Of a stretch of DNA of 64,000 nucleotides, positions 53,226 to 62,191 are shown one piece after another (positions within the stretch are counted from its first letter, which is position 1; each line of letters starts with the position of its first letter). Source of the DNA: Solirubrobacterales bacterium (GTDB lineage: Bacteria; Actinomycetota; Thermoleophilia; Solirubrobacterales; 70-9); assembly GCA_025450195.1 (NCBI GenBank), contig JANWHW010000028.1, forward strand, positions 145,521 through 209,520. Direction: 5' to 3'. Both the position numbers and the translations under genes were made by a program. Below the pieces are notes generated by a model. It saw only the letters and a program-made list of their open reading frames with translations, did not search any database and was not told the DNA's origin.

Positions 53226-54338
53226 ATGAGAAGTGCCAACGGAACGATGCGTCCGACGCGGGAGATGCCCAGGACCGGCGATTTGGCGCCGCACAAAGAG
53301 TCGCTGGCCGCGATCCGCGAAGACACGCGCCGCGAACGCCTGCTGGACATGGAGCGCCGCATGCGGCGCTATCGCGCAGGCTGTTTCGCGATCCTCGCGG
53401 TCGCTCTGGCATCGGTCGCCCCGCAGGTTGGGTGGGGATGGCTGGCGCCTCTCGCGGTCGGCTTTTGTGGATTCCCACTCGCCGACCGCTTCATGCGCAA
53501 CAGCAAACAGCCTTGGCGCTGGATCGCCGGCGCCTGGGGCGCACTGCCGTTGCTGATTGCGGCATCGGTGGTGGCGACCGGCGGCCCGGCCAGTCCGGCG
53601 ATCATGCTGTTCAGTCTGCCCGCCGTGACCCTCGGCGCCCGCTTCGACCCCTGGGGCATGGCGGTGGGGACGGTCTACATCCTGGCGCTGTTTCTGGCCA
53701 GCACGGTCGCGATCGATCCGGCCTCGGCTGCCGAGTACAGCCAGTGGCTGGTCGCCGGCGTTGCTCTGATCCTCAGCACGGTGATCCTCTCCGGCGCCCT
53801 CGTCGAGTCAGACCGGGCCCATCGTCGCCGTTCGACGCTCGATCCCCTCACCGGCCTCTTCAATCGCAACGCGCTCGAGCAGCGCCTCGGCGAGCTCGAC
53901 GGTCAGCCTTGTAACGCGGAGATCGGCCCCTCGCACGCTCTATTGCTCTGCGACCTCGACCACTTCAAGCGGGTCAACGACGAGCTCGGTCACGCGGCCG
54001 GCGACATCGTCCTGCAGGAGGTTGCCTACACGATGCGCGCGGCTTTGCGCGCTGGCGATTCGATCTACCGGGTCGGCGGCGAGGAGATCCTCGCGGTCTT
54101 GCCCGGGGCCAATGAAGCCGACGCCGTTGAAATAGCGGAGCGTCTGCGCAACGAGGTTCGGGATCGGCGCCCGACGGGCACGGCGGTAACGGTCAGCATT
54201 GGAGTCGCGGTCTCTCGGTCGGGTGTGGTCGACACCGACGAACTGGTCAGCAAGGCGGATGCCGCGCTCTACACCGCCAAGGCCACCGGCCGCGACAGAG
54301 TCGTCGTCGGCAACGCCGCAGCAACAGCCAACGCTTAG
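53226..54338 (+). CDS. Membrane GGDEF diguanylate cyclase
   Basis: This is a signalling enzyme that makes c-di-GMP. From ATG 53226 the 370-residue protein has four or more hydrophobic helices (about residues 48-185) and a C-terminal GGDEF domain ('TLDPLTGLFNRNALEQRL', 'LLLCDLDHFKRVNDELGHAAGD'). The active-site motif is GGEEI rather than GGDEF, a variant that keeps the acidic residues. An inhibitory RxxD site (RAGD) lies five residues before it. The track ORF runs into the peptidase gene. It begins a 3.7 kb insert between the peptidase gene and efp. Confidence 0.9.
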   Translation: MRSANGTMRPTREMPRTGDLAPHKESLAAIREDTRRERLLDMERRMRRYRAGCFAILAVALASVAPQVGWGWLAPLAVGFCGFPLADRFMRNSKQPWRWIAGAWGALPLLIAASVVATGGPASPAIMLFSLPAVTLGARFDPWGMAVGTVYILALFLASTVAIDPASAAEYSQWLVAGVALILSTVILSGALVESDRAHRRRSTLDPLTGLFNRNALEQRLGELDGQPCNAEIGPSHALLLCDLDHFKRVNDELGHAAGDIVLQEVAYTMRAALRAGDSIYRVGGEEILAVLPGANEADAVEIAERLRNEVRDRRPTGTAVTVSIGVAVSRSGVVDTDELVSKADAALYTAKATGRDRVVVGNAAATANA

Positions 54339-54356
54339 AACCGCGGGCCTCGGTCC

Positions 54357-55406
54357 TCAGCGGCTCAAGTCGATGTCACCGTCCAGCCGCTCGGCGAAGG
54401 CGGCGATCAGCTCTACGGTTGCCTCGACATCGGCAAGATCGACCAGCTCGACCGGGGAGTGCATGTAGCGCAGCGGGATCGAGACGAGGCCGGTGGGAAT
54501 GCCCGAGCGGGAAATCTGAATCGCGTCGGCATCGGTGCCCGTGCTTCGCCCACTGGCATTGATCGTGTAGTCGATTCCGGCCTCCTCTGCGGTTTCCACC
54601 AACAGCTCGAAGACCTTGGGGGAGAGAGTCGACCCGCGCCCGATCGCGGGCCCGGAGCCAAGCGGGTGGCTTCCGATCTCCTTCTCATCCACTCCGGGGG
54701 CATCGGTTGCGTGCGTCACGTCCACGGCCACGGCGAGGTCCGGTCGCACCTCAAAGGCGGCGGTCCGTGCACCGAAGAGGCCGATCTCCTCCTGTACTGC
54801 GGCAACAGCCGCAAAGCTGCCTCTCAGGGCTTTGCGCTGAGCACAGCGGCGCAACGCTTCGAGGGCTACGTAGGCGCCGAGCCGATTGTCCATCGCACGA
54901 GAGAGAAGCCGGCTACCGGCAAGCTTCACTGGCTCGGCTGCGATGACCACGGGATCGCCGACCCGAACCAGTGCCGCCGCCTCGTCGCGGTTGGCGGCTC
55001 CGATGTCGATGTGGAGGCCTTTCAACTCGACGACCTTTTTGCGCTGATCGCCATCGAGGAGGTGGAGTGGCTTGCGCCCAGCCGCGCCTATCACGACTCC
55101 ATCGCGAGCCAGCACTTCGACCCGCTGGCCGACCAGGATCTGAGGGTCCCAGCCGCCGATCGATGTGAAGTAGAGGAACCCCTTCTCATCGATGTGGGTG
55201 ATGGCGAGGCCGATCTCGTCGATATGGCCGACCACGGCAAGCAGTGGTTGGCTCTCCCCGATGCGGGCAATCGAAGAGCCGATCCCATCGGCCGAGAGAG
55301 AGGCGAAAGCGGCTTCCTCCCGCCATGCGGCGGCAGCCGGCCCCTCGTGGCCAGATGGCGCTCCAATGCGGAGCAGCTTGTCCAGAAGTACTGGGGTTGC
55401 GGTCAT
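54357..55406 (-). CDS. M42-family metallopeptidase (glutamyl aminopeptidase-like)
   Basis: The 349-residue protein belongs to the M42 family of large tetrahedral aminopeptidases. Ligands are seen in 'VVGHIDEIGLAI' (His), 'RAMDNRLGAYVALEAL' (Asp), 'AVQEEIGLFGARTAAF' (Glu pair), 'VDVTHATD' (Asp) and 'YMHSPVE' (His). All catalytic positions are kept. It is on the minus strand, convergent with the GGDEF gene and divergent from the SDR gene. Confidence 0.93.
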   Translation of the reverse strand: MTATPVLLDKLLRIGAPSGHEGPAAAAWREEAAFASLSADGIGSSIARIGESQPLLAVVGHIDEIGLAITHIDEKGFLYFTSIGGWDPQILVGQRVEVLARDGVVIGAAGRKPLHLLDGDQRKKVVELKGLHIDIGAANRDEAAALVRVGDPVVIAAEPVKLAGSRLLSRAMDNRLGAYVALEALRRCAQRKALRGSFAAVAAVQEEIGLFGARTAAFEVRPDLAVAVDVTHATDAPGVDEKEIGSHPLGSGPAIGRGSTLSPKVFELLVETAEEAGIDYTINASGRSTGTDADAIQISRSGIPTGLVSIPLRYMHSPVELVDLADVEATVELIAAFAERLDGDIDLSR

Positions 55407-55471
55407 GGCGGTCTTGGTCCGGCCAGGCAGTATGTCTGGTCTGGCTCACGCCGGGGGCTTGGCAATTCGAA

Positions 55472-55477
55472 TAGCTT
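55472..55477 (+). promoter_or_regulatory. -10-like box of the SDR gene
   Basis: TAGCTT ends 7 bases before ATG 55485 in the divergent gap with the M42 peptidase gene, consistent with leaderless transcription. Confidence 0.35.
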
Positions 55478-55484
55478 TTCTCGC

Positions 55485-56291
55485 ATGGCCGAGATGGCGA
55501 TCAGAGCGCTGATCACCGGTGCATCCAGTGGAATCGGAGAGTCGGCCGCAAGGCGATTGGCTCGTGAGCCGGGCGCCGAGCTGGTGCTCGTCGCTCGTCG
55601 CGAGGAGCGATTGCGGGCCCTAGCCGAGTCGCTCCCATGTGAGGCGACCTATGTCGCCGCCGACCTCACCGAGCCCGATGCGCCGGAGCGGATTCGCGCC
55701 CACGTCTCCGAGCGCTTTGGCGGACTCACCCTGCTCGTGAACAACGCCGGCGCCGCCTGGCGAGGCACCTTTGCCGATGGCGGCTATGCCAACGTCCAGC
55801 GTCACATCGAGCTCAATTTCAGCGCGGTCGTCCGCCTGACCGAGTCGCTGCTGCCGATCCTACGATCCTCCGCGCCGAGCGCCATCGTCAACGTCGCCAG
55901 TACCGCGGGCCGTGTCTCCCGAGCCGGAACCGGCTCCTACTCGGCGAGCAAGTTCGCGCTGATTGGGTGGAGCGATGCCCTCTATGCGGAGGAGCGTCCG
56001 CATGGCGTTCACATTGGCCTCGTTCTCCCCGGCTTCATCGCCACCGAGGGCTTCCCGGCCACCGAGCTGCGCGAGAGAGCGCTCACTCGTTGGATTGTGT
56101 CCACGCCCGAGAGGGTCGCGGAGGCGATCGTCGAGACGGGCTTGCGAGGCAAGGCGGAGCGCTATGTCCCGCGTCCTTACGCTCTGGCGGCAACCGCCCG
56201 CATCCTGATGCCGGGACTGGTTCGGCGTGTCCTCTCGGGTGGCTCTGCAGCGGCGTTGACCACCTCCACGGCTGCCGAATCTCGAGACTGA
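55485..56291 (+). CDS. Short-chain dehydrogenase/reductase
   Basis: The 268-residue classical SDR has the NAD(P) motif 'ALITGASSGIGESAARRLA', the 'NNAGAAW' motif, catalytic Ser in 'VNVASTAGRVS' and the 'YSASKFALIG' Tyr-Lys pair, followed by 'LVLPGFIATEGFP'. The basic residues after the glycine motif suggest NADPH. The track ORF begins in the opposing gene; ATG 55485 fits the family. The substrate is unknown. It ends in a hairpin shared with a convergent gene. Confidence 0.92.
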   Translation: MAEMAIRALITGASSGIGESAARRLAREPGAELVLVARREERLRALAESLPCEATYVAADLTEPDAPERIRAHVSERFGGLTLLVNNAGAAWRGTFADGGYANVQRHIELNFSAVVRLTESLLPILRSSAPSAIVNVASTAGRVSRAGTGSYSASKFALIGWSDALYAEERPHGVHIGLVLPGFIATEGFPATELRERALTRWIVSTPERVAEAIVETGLRGKAERYVPRPYALAATARILMPGLVRRVLSGGSAAALTTSTAAESRD

Positions 56292-56357
56292 GCTGCCGAG
56301 TCGAAGGGAGCGGCACCGCCTCGCTCACCTGAACTGCGAGCGGGTGAGTCGGCAGCT
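56291..56357. terminator. Inverted repeat between convergent genes
   Basis: AGCTGCCGA (56291-56299) pairs with TCGGCAGCT (56349-56357), starting at the last base of the SDR stop. Inside, CTCACC (56324-56329) pairs with GGTGAG (56343-56348). It overlaps the end of the opposing secreted-protein gene and probably acts in both directions. Confidence 0.45.
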
Positions 56358-56813
56358 GCGGAATTCGAAGACAAAACCGACGTTGTTGGTGGCGTTGCCG
56401 CTCTGTTCGGCTCGGATCGATTCGTGCTCGGCCCTGATCCGGTCCTCTTCCCTCAACGCCTTCCCAATGTTCGCCACGCGCGTTTTTACGATTCGCAGGA
56501 ATTTGAGCCACTTGAGCAGGCGTGCGTCGTCGGCGGGTGGCCTTGGGATCGCGGCGATCTGTTGGATCGCGCTCCCGAAAGCGGCGGAGGCGCGTATGAA
56601 CTGCCTCCCGGCGGGAGGCAGCCGATCGTCATCGACCTTCTCTTTCGCCCCCTCGAGGATTCCCTTGACGAGGCGGGTACTCCGCTCGCAGATCGGCTCG
56701 GCCTGCGCGACGAAGCTCTCTCGGGTTGGCTCTTCGGCGCCATGGGCGGCCGGCGCCAACGCGACGAGCACGGCGATTGCTGTCGCGACAGACGTCCAAA
56801 GGGATTGCTTCAT
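56325..56813 (-). CDS. Small secreted helical protein
   Basis: From ATG 56813 the product has 162 residues with a signal peptide ('VATAIAVLVALAPAAHGAEE') and a helical, basic mature part with two Cys ('EPICERST' and 'FRSCRL'). Most of the chain looks amphipathic ('LLKWLKFLRIVKTRVANIGKALRE' in spaced parts). The family is not recognised. It is convergent with the SDR gene and divergent from efp. Confidence 0.7.
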   Translation of the reverse strand: MKQSLWTSVATAIAVLVALAPAAHGAEEPTRESFVAQAEPICERSTRLVKGILEGAKEKVDDDRLPPAGRQFIRASAAFGSAIQQIAAIPRPPADDARLLKWLKFLRIVKTRVANIGKALREEDRIRAEHESIRAEQSGNATNNVGFVFEFRSCRLTRSQFR

Positions 56814-56867
56814 CGGATCCAAGGGTACGAATAGCGAGCCGCCTCCGCCGGTTAGTCTTTCCGGCTC

Positions 56868-57428
56868 GTGATCTCCACCAACGAATTCAAGAACGGCTCG
56901 CACATCGAGCTCGACGGCGGGATCTACAGGATCGTCGAGTTCCAGCACGTCAAGCCGGGCAAGGGCGGGGCGTTCGTGCGCACGAAGCTGCGCAAGATCG
57001 ACGACGGGACCGTGCACGACAAGACCTTTCGCGCCGGGGAGAAGTTCCGGCCGGTTCGCACCGAGTCGCGGAAGATGCAGTACCTCTATGACTCCGGAGA
57101 CGCAGCCGTCTTCATGGACAGCCAGGACTACGAGCAGATCGAGATCTCCCGCGAGGCGCTGGGCGAGGCAATGCAGTGGGTGCTGGCCAACGACGAGGTC
57201 GATGTGCTCTTCGTCGATGAGCGGCCCAGTGACGTCCAGGTTCCCAGCGCGGTTGAGATGAAGGTGACCCAGACAGAACCGGGCGTGAAGGGCGACACCG
57301 CATCGGGTGGCGGGAGCAAGTCGGCGACACTCGAGTCGGGTGTGATCGTCCAGGTGCCCCTGTTCATCGAGGAGGGGGAGACCATTCGCGTCGACACCCG
57401 CAACGGCGAGTACGTGTCACGCGCCTGA
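56868..57428 (+). CDS. efp: Elongation factor P
   Basis: EF-P enters the E site and relieves ribosome stalling at proline runs. The 186-residue protein has the three-domain EF-P pattern; the tip loop is 'KPGKGGAFVRTKL', close to the PGKGPA-type loop known from actinobacteria, where Lys can work unmodified. It starts at GTG with TAGTCT 9 bases upstream, probably leaderless. No epmA/epmB-type modification genes are seen. The nusB gene follows. Confidence 0.97.
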   Translation: MISTNEFKNGSHIELDGGIYRIVEFQHVKPGKGGAFVRTKLRKIDDGTVHDKTFRAGEKFRPVRTESRKMQYLYDSGDAAVFMDSQDYEQIEISREALGEAMQWVLANDEVDVLFVDERPSDVQVPSAVEMKVTQTEPGVKGDTASGGGSKSATLESGVIVQVPLFIEEGETIRVDTRNGEYVSRA

Positions 57429-57503
57429 GCCCTCGCGCCGAGTGCTTTCGAGCGGAGGCCTGCAGATGCTGTCGGGCTGGGGAAAGCGCGAGAATAGACG
57501 CCA

Positions 57504-57887
57504 ATGCGCCGATCGGATCAACGTCGCGACGCCGTCTTCGCCTGTTACCAGCGCGATGTCACTGGGCATCCCCTGGAGGAGCTGGTGGCTGAGTCGCGGC
57601 CGTTCACTCGTGAGCTGGCCGAAGGCGTAGAGGAAAAGCGGGACGAGTTGGATGCGGCAATCGCGCGTCACGCAAGAGGCTGGGAGTTGGAGCGGATCGC
57701 TCCGCTGGAGCGCAATGTGATGCGGGTGGCTCTGTATGAGATTGAGCATGCAGAGGACGTGCCGTCGGAGGTCGCCATCGACGAGGCGGTCAATCTCGCC
57801 AAGGAGTACTGCGGGGCCGATGCCCCTGGCTTCGTCAACGGAATTCTCGGTGCGGCCCTGCGAGATAGGGAAGGCACCAGATCGTGA
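57504..57887 (+). CDS. nusB: Transcription antitermination factor NusB
   Basis: NusB binds boxA RNA with S10 in rRNA antitermination. The 127-residue all-helical protein shows 'RDAVFACYQRDVTGHPLEELV', 'LERIAPLERNVMRVALYEI' and 'EVAIDEAVNLAKEYCGADAPGFVNGILGA' (spaced), all typical. It starts at ATG 57504, 75 bases after efp, and overlaps the next small gene by 4 bases (GTGA). Confidence 0.96.
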   Translation: MRRSDQRRDAVFACYQRDVTGHPLEELVAESRPFTRELAEGVEEKRDELDAAIARHARGWELERIAPLERNVMRVALYEIEHAEDVPSEVAIDEAVNLAKEYCGADAPGFVNGILGAALRDREGTRS

Positions 57888-58060
57888 CTCGGCTGCGGGA
57901 GATATCGACCCGCCTCGACGCGATCGCTGCTGAGCTCGAGGGCGCCGACGTGGGGGACGAGCGCGCCGCGGAGCTGGCGCGCGAGGCAGCGGAGCTGTCC
58001 AGCGAGGCGGTCGAGGAGGCCAATCGCCGGATTCGCGAAGCAGAGAAGACCTCCGAGTGA
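57884..58060 (+). CDS. Small coiled-coil protein, probable XseB-like
   Basis: This 58-residue frame is too short for the ORF track. GTG 57884 overlaps the nusB stop. The product is a charged helix ('LREISTRLDAIAAELE' then 'AAELAREAAELSSEAVEEAN') with the spacing of the exonuclease VII small subunit. Its position between nusB and a prenyl synthase is where xseB usually lies. The large subunit xseA is not in the window, and the protein is shorter than usual (70-80), so the call is tentative. Confidence 0.5.
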   Translation: MTRLREISTRLDAIAAELEGADVGDERAAELAREAAELSSEAVEEANRRIREAEKTSE

Positions 58061-58079
58061 GCGGCGCCCCAGGGCTCTG

Positions 58080-58940
58080 ATGTACCCCGAGGACCTGCGT
58101 TCGACGGTAGACGCTGCGCTGGAGCGCTTGCGGTTTTCCTCCGATGCCGCCACCGCCGGCCTAGAGGAGGCGATGCGCTACTCGCTGCTCGCCGGCGGCA
58201 AGCGAGTCAGGCCGGTTCTCACGCTGGCGACCGCCCGCGCCCTTGGCGCTGACCCTGAGGGTTTCCTGTCGGTGGCCTGCGCCATCGAGTTGATCCACAC
58301 CTATTCCCTGATCCACGACGACCTGCCGGCAATGGACGATGACGAATTGCGCCGCGGCGTCCCGACGGCGCACGTCAAGTTCGGCGAGGACGTCGCGATC
58401 TTGGCGGGCGACGGTCTCTTCGCAGAGGCGATCCGGCTCTTTTGCGGTCAGCCGTCCCCGCCCTCGAATGTCCTAGCGGCCCTGGGCCTGTTGAGTGCCG
58501 CAACCGGGGTGGACGGGATGGTCGGCGGGCAATACGTAGACGTCGCGGGAGAGGCGACCGATAGCCGAGGGCTCCGCAACCTGCACGAGCTGAAGACCGG
58601 ACGTCTGATCGCCGCCAGCGTGGAGGTGGTCTTGGCCCTCGAAGGACTGGAGGAACCTGAGACAATCCCGTATCAGCGGTTCGCTGGCGAGCTTGGCGTC
58701 CTGTTCCAGATCGTCGATGACATCCTCGATGTGACCGGAACCGAGGAGCAGCTTGGAAAGCCTCGGGGAAGCGACGAAAGACATGGCAAACTCACCTATG
58801 TCAGCCTCTTCGGCCTCGAGCGAGCGCGAGAGCTCGCGGTCGAGTCCCACGCGAATGCGGCCAAGGCGCTGGCGGAAGCGAGCGGCGACACCGGCGACCT
58901 GAAGCGGGTCGCCGACTACATCTTCACCAGGAACGAATGA
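58080..58940 (+). CDS. Short-chain polyprenyl diphosphate synthase
   Basis: This enzyme condenses isopentenyl units to farnesyl or geranylgeranyl diphosphate. The 286-residue protein has the first Asp-rich motif in 'LIHDDLPAMDDDELRRG' and the second in 'QIVDDILDVTG', with 'GGKRVRPVL' near the start. This pattern fits bacterial FPP/GGPP synthases (IspA-like); product length cannot be decided. It overlaps dxs by 4 bases, the usual xseB-ispA-dxs order. Confidence 0.95.
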   Translation: MYPEDLRSTVDAALERLRFSSDAATAGLEEAMRYSLLAGGKRVRPVLTLATARALGADPEGFLSVACAIELIHTYSLIHDDLPAMDDDELRRGVPTAHVKFGEDVAILAGDGLFAEAIRLFCGQPSPPSNVLAALGLLSAATGVDGMVGGQYVDVAGEATDSRGLRNLHELKTGRLIAASVEVVLALEGLEEPETIPYQRFAGELGVLFQIVDDILDVTGTEEQLGKPRGSDERHGKLTYVSLFGLERARELAVESHANAAKALAEASGDTGDLKRVADYIFTRNE

Positions 58941-60976
58941 GCAAGAGCAAACAGACGCCGGGGAACGCAGACCCGTCCAGCCTGTCGTTGTTGGCGGAGG
59001 TCGACGCCCCGACAGACCTCCACGGCCTCGACGACGAGCAGCTGCAGCAGGTTGCGCAGGAGATGCGCACCTACATCATCGACACGATCGGCGAGATCGG
59101 CGGCCACTTCGGCGCCAACCTGGGAACGTGCGAGCTGGCGGTTGCGCTGCACAGCCTGCTCGATTCTCCACGCGACAAGATTCTCTGGGACGTCGGCCAC
59201 CAGGCCTACCCGCACAAGATCCTCACTGGCCGCCGCGAGCAGCTGTCGACCATTCGCAAGTACGACGGGCTCGCCCCGTTCTGCTCGATCTTCGAGTCCG
59301 AGCACGACATCATGGGCGCCGGGCACGCCTCGACCTCCGTGGGCTACGCGGTTGGGCTGAAGGAGGCGATGCGCAAGGGGATCGGCGAGGACGGAAAGGT
59401 CGCTGCGGTGATCGGCGATGGAGCGTTGACCGGCGGCGTGGCCTACGAGGCGATGCATGCTGCCGGTGGTCTTCAGACCCCGATCGTGATCGTCCTCAAT
59501 GACAACGGAATGTCGATCTCACCCAATGTCGGGGCGCTTTCGCGCTACTTCAACCGAGCACGCCTCAATCGTCGCCTCTACCACGCTCGCGAGGGAGTCG
59601 AGGATCGGCTAACGAAACTGCCGCTGGGGCTCGGCAAGCGAATCGAACGGCTTGGCCCGGAGATCAAGTCGGCGATCAAGGCCTACTGGGCGCCTGGGCT
59701 CCTATTCGAGGAGCTCGACCTTGCCTATATGGGCGTGATCGACGGCCACGATGTGCATGCCCTGCGCGAGGCCCTGCGCGAGGCCTTCGCCGCCGATCGA
59801 CCGGTGGTCGTCCACATCCACACCGTCAAGGGCAAGGGTTTTGCCCCGGCGGAGGAGGGTGGCCTGGAGGGGATGGAGAAGTGGCATGCGGCAAAGCCGA
59901 ACTCGATCGTGAATGGGCAACCCGCCGCCTCTAAGCCGGTCCCCGTGAAGGAGTCGGACTCACCGGAGTCGATTGCGCCGGAGCGGTTGGAGTCACCGCC
60001 TCCACCGAGCGCGCCGCCCCAGTACACGCAGGTCTTTGCCGATGCGATCGTCGCCGAAGCCGAGCGCGACAGCCGTGTGGTTGGGATCACCGCCGCGATG
60101 GCGGGGGGGACCGGCTTGCAGAAGCTTGCAGACGAGGTCCCCGACCAGTACTACGACGTCGGCATCGCCGAGCAGAACGCCGTGCTCCTGGCCTCCGGCT
60201 TGGCGCTCCAGGGCGCGAAGCCGGTCTGCGGGATCTACTCGACCTTCCTGCAGCGCGCCTACGACCAGATCATTCACGATGTTTGCCTGCAGAGCCTCGA
60301 CGTCACCTTTGCGATGGACCGGGCTGGGCTCGTGGGCGATGACGGGCCGACCCATCACGGGGCATTCGACGTTTCCTACTTTCGCCCTATACCCAACGTC
60401 GTAGTGATGGCGCCTCGCGATGAGGCGATGCTCGTGCACATGCTGCGTACGGCAATTGCCCACGACGGCCCGGCGGCGCTGCGCTATCCGCGCGGCGCGG
60501 CGGAGGGTGTCGAATTGCCGGTGGTGCCAGAGGAGATCTCAATCGGGACTGGAGAGCTTCTGGCGAGTGGCGAGCGCGTGGCGTTGCTCGGCTACGGCTA
60601 CGGCGTTTCGGTGGCTCTCCAGGCGGCGGAGATTCTCGCCGGCCACGATCTCGCACCCACCGTCGCCGATGCGCGCTTTGCCAAGCCGCTCGATACCGAG
60701 TTGCTGGAGCGCCTAGCAATCGGCCATGACCTGGTGGTGACGATTGAGGAGAACGTGCTGCCCGGTGGTTTCGGCTCAGCCGTGCTCGAGCATCTAGAGG
60801 ATGCCTTCGGGGACCACCCGCAGGAGCGGGCTCGCATCTTGCGGATCGGCCTGCCCGATCGCTATGTCACCCACGGCAAGCCATCGCTCCTGCGTGAGGA
60901 GGTCGGTTTGACCGGGGAGTCGGTGGCCGAGCGAGTCCTGGTGGCGCTTCGCCGCAGAGAGCCGGCGTTGCGCTGA
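58937..60976 (+). CDS. dxs: 1-deoxy-D-xylulose-5-phosphate synthase
   Basis: DXS makes DXP from pyruvate and glyceraldehyde 3-phosphate with thiamine diphosphate, the entry to the MEP isoprenoid route. The 679-residue protein has 'DVGHQAYPHKILTGR', the ThDP motif 'GDGALTGGVAYEAMHAAGG...NDNGMSISPNVGALS' (spaced), 'HVHTVKGKGFAPAE'-like 'IHTVKGKGFAPAEE', and 'MDRAGLVGDDGPTHHGAFD'. A Pro/Ser/Glu-rich linker near residues 325-355 makes it longer than most. No second MEP gene is near. Confidence 0.97.
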   Translation: MSKSKQTPGNADPSSLSLLAEVDAPTDLHGLDDEQLQQVAQEMRTYIIDTIGEIGGHFGANLGTCELAVALHSLLDSPRDKILWDVGHQAYPHKILTGRREQLSTIRKYDGLAPFCSIFESEHDIMGAGHASTSVGYAVGLKEAMRKGIGEDGKVAAVIGDGALTGGVAYEAMHAAGGLQTPIVIVLNDNGMSISPNVGALSRYFNRARLNRRLYHAREGVEDRLTKLPLGLGKRIERLGPEIKSAIKAYWAPGLLFEELDLAYMGVIDGHDVHALREALREAFAADRPVVVHIHTVKGKGFAPAEEGGLEGMEKWHAAKPNSIVNGQPAASKPVPVKESDSPESIAPERLESPPPPSAPPQYTQVFADAIVAEAERDSRVVGITAAMAGGTGLQKLADEVPDQYYDVGIAEQNAVLLASGLALQGAKPVCGIYSTFLQRAYDQIIHDVCLQSLDVTFAMDRAGLVGDDGPTHHGAFDVSYFRPIPNVVVMAPRDEAMLVHMLRTAIAHDGPAALRYPRGAAEGVELPVVPEEISIGTGELLASGERVALLGYGYGVSVALQAAEILAGHDLAPTVADARFAKPLDTELLERLAIGHDLVVTIEENVLPGGFGSAVLEHLEDAFGDHPQERARILRIGLPDRYVTHGKPSLLREEVGLTGESVAERVLVALRRREPALR

Positions 60977-61182
60977 GCTTGCGGCAATTGGCGCAATCGG
61001 CTAGCCTTCCGGCGCCTCTTTGGTGGCACAGGACGCGCCGCATTTGCGAGAAGCGCTTCTGGGGTTACTACAGGGAAAGAGGCTGCTACCCGTATGGCGA
61101 CTCCGCTGGGCAAGCGGATCGCTGTCGGGTGGCTGCCCCGGAACGATGGGACTCTGTGCAGCTCGCTGCCGTCTTGGCTGCA

Positions 61183-61740
61183 ATGGGAGCTCTATCCGAG
61201 GCCTCCGTGCGAGAAGATTTGTTTGACCCTCTGGCGTGGAGCACAGAGACCCACGAGCGGAACATGAGGCTGGCCATCAAGGCCGCACGCGTTTCGGTCG
61301 GACTCGGCGGTGCCCCGATTGGAGCCGTGCTTGTCGACGACGCCGGCGCTGCCGTTGCCAAGGGGTACAGCCTCGTCGCGCCCCGGCGCGATCCCACCGC
61401 ACACGCGGAGATGAGCGCCATCCGTCTGGCCGCCGGCAGACGTGGGCGATTTCATCTCTCGGATCTGGTTCTGTATTCGACGCTTGAGCCATGCTCCATG
61501 TGTCTCGGCGCATGTGCGTGGGCGAGTCTTGGGGCCGTCGTTTTCGGGGCCGATGGAAATGCCGCGCCTGCCGAGTACTACGATCGCGTCGACTACTGCG
61601 CGGTGTGCCACGCTGAGGGTGCGCTTAGAGACGGTGTGCGAACACCCCTTCCGATCCGCGGCCGGGTTCTCTTTGGCGAGACGGCGACTCTGCTGCGCCG
61701 TTTCGGCGGAGCCTCTTCGAGCGGGGTCCGGTCGCGATGA
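61183..61740 (+). CDS. Cytidine/deoxycytidylate deaminase-family protein
   Basis: The 185-residue zinc deaminase has the HAE motif in 'DPTAHAEMSAIRLAA' and the PCxxC motif in 'TLEPCSMCLGAC', with 'GAPIGAVLVDDAG' upstream. It resembles guanine or tRNA-adenosine deaminase types, and a TadA role is not excluded. I chose ATG 61183, since the track ORF adds 68 residues of unlike composition. The 205-base gap after dxs holds no recognised gene. The next gene overlaps by 4 bases (ATGA). Confidence 0.86.
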   Translation: MGALSEASVREDLFDPLAWSTETHERNMRLAIKAARVSVGLGGAPIGAVLVDDAGAAVAKGYSLVAPRRDPTAHAEMSAIRLAAGRRGRFHLSDLVLYSTLEPCSMCLGACAWASLGAVVFGADGNAAPAEYYDRVDYCAVCHAEGALRDGVRTPLPIRGRVLFGETATLLRRFGGASSSGVRSR

Positions 61741-62177
61741 AAATCGAGTGGGTCATTCCCTGTCGTTATGTGGAGATTCGCGACAACATCGCGACGATCG
61801 TCGGTGCCGGCGGCGACAGCTTCATGGTCACCGAAGAGCCATGGACAATCGAGATCATGCTCGCGATTCGCATCAGCGCACTGGTCGAGGAGCTTGGCCC
61901 GGACAAGGTCTACTCAGTGGAGAACAACATTCGCGACCCAAATGGCAAAGTGATTCAGGAGGAGGTCGGCAGCTTCAGCGCCATGGCACGCGGCGAGCTG
62001 GCGGATCCGAATTGGTTACAGGGGGTTTGGGTGCCGGCTGAGGCCAAGTTCTCTGCGGAGATCGAGGGGACATACACGGTCACCCACAAGTTCGGAGATT
62101 CAGAGCACCTGCTCCCCCTGCATGTGGCCCACGGGCCAGAGCCGGGCGATAGCCCCGAGCTCTTTGAGGGCGATTGA
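61737..62177 (+). CDS. DUF6941-like protein of unknown function
   Basis: The 146-residue soluble beta-rich protein starts 'MKIEWVIPCRYVEIRDN' and has 'EPWTIEIMLAIRISAL' and 'GTYTVTHKFGDSEHLLPLHV'. This pattern resembles the DUF6941 group, which I name with caution. It is coupled to the deaminase gene by an ATGA overlap. It ends before a terminator-like hairpin. Confidence 0.7.
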   Translation: MKIEWVIPCRYVEIRDNIATIVGAGGDSFMVTEEPWTIEIMLAIRISALVEELGPDKVYSVENNIRDPNGKVIQEEVGSFSAMARGELADPNWLQGVWVPAEAKFSAEIEGTYTVTHKFGDSEHLLPLHVAHGPEPGDSPELFEGD

Positions 62178-62191
62178 GTCGGCGCTGCCCA

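Noticed and set aside
54459-55484. Long N-terminal extension of the SDR ORF
   Set aside because: It is antisense to the M42 peptidase with all its metal ligands; the SDR fold starts at 55485.
60977-61182. N-terminal 68-residue extension of the deaminase, or a riboswitch
   Set aside because: The extension has mixed codon use and no match to deaminases. No known riboswitch core was recognised in the gap.
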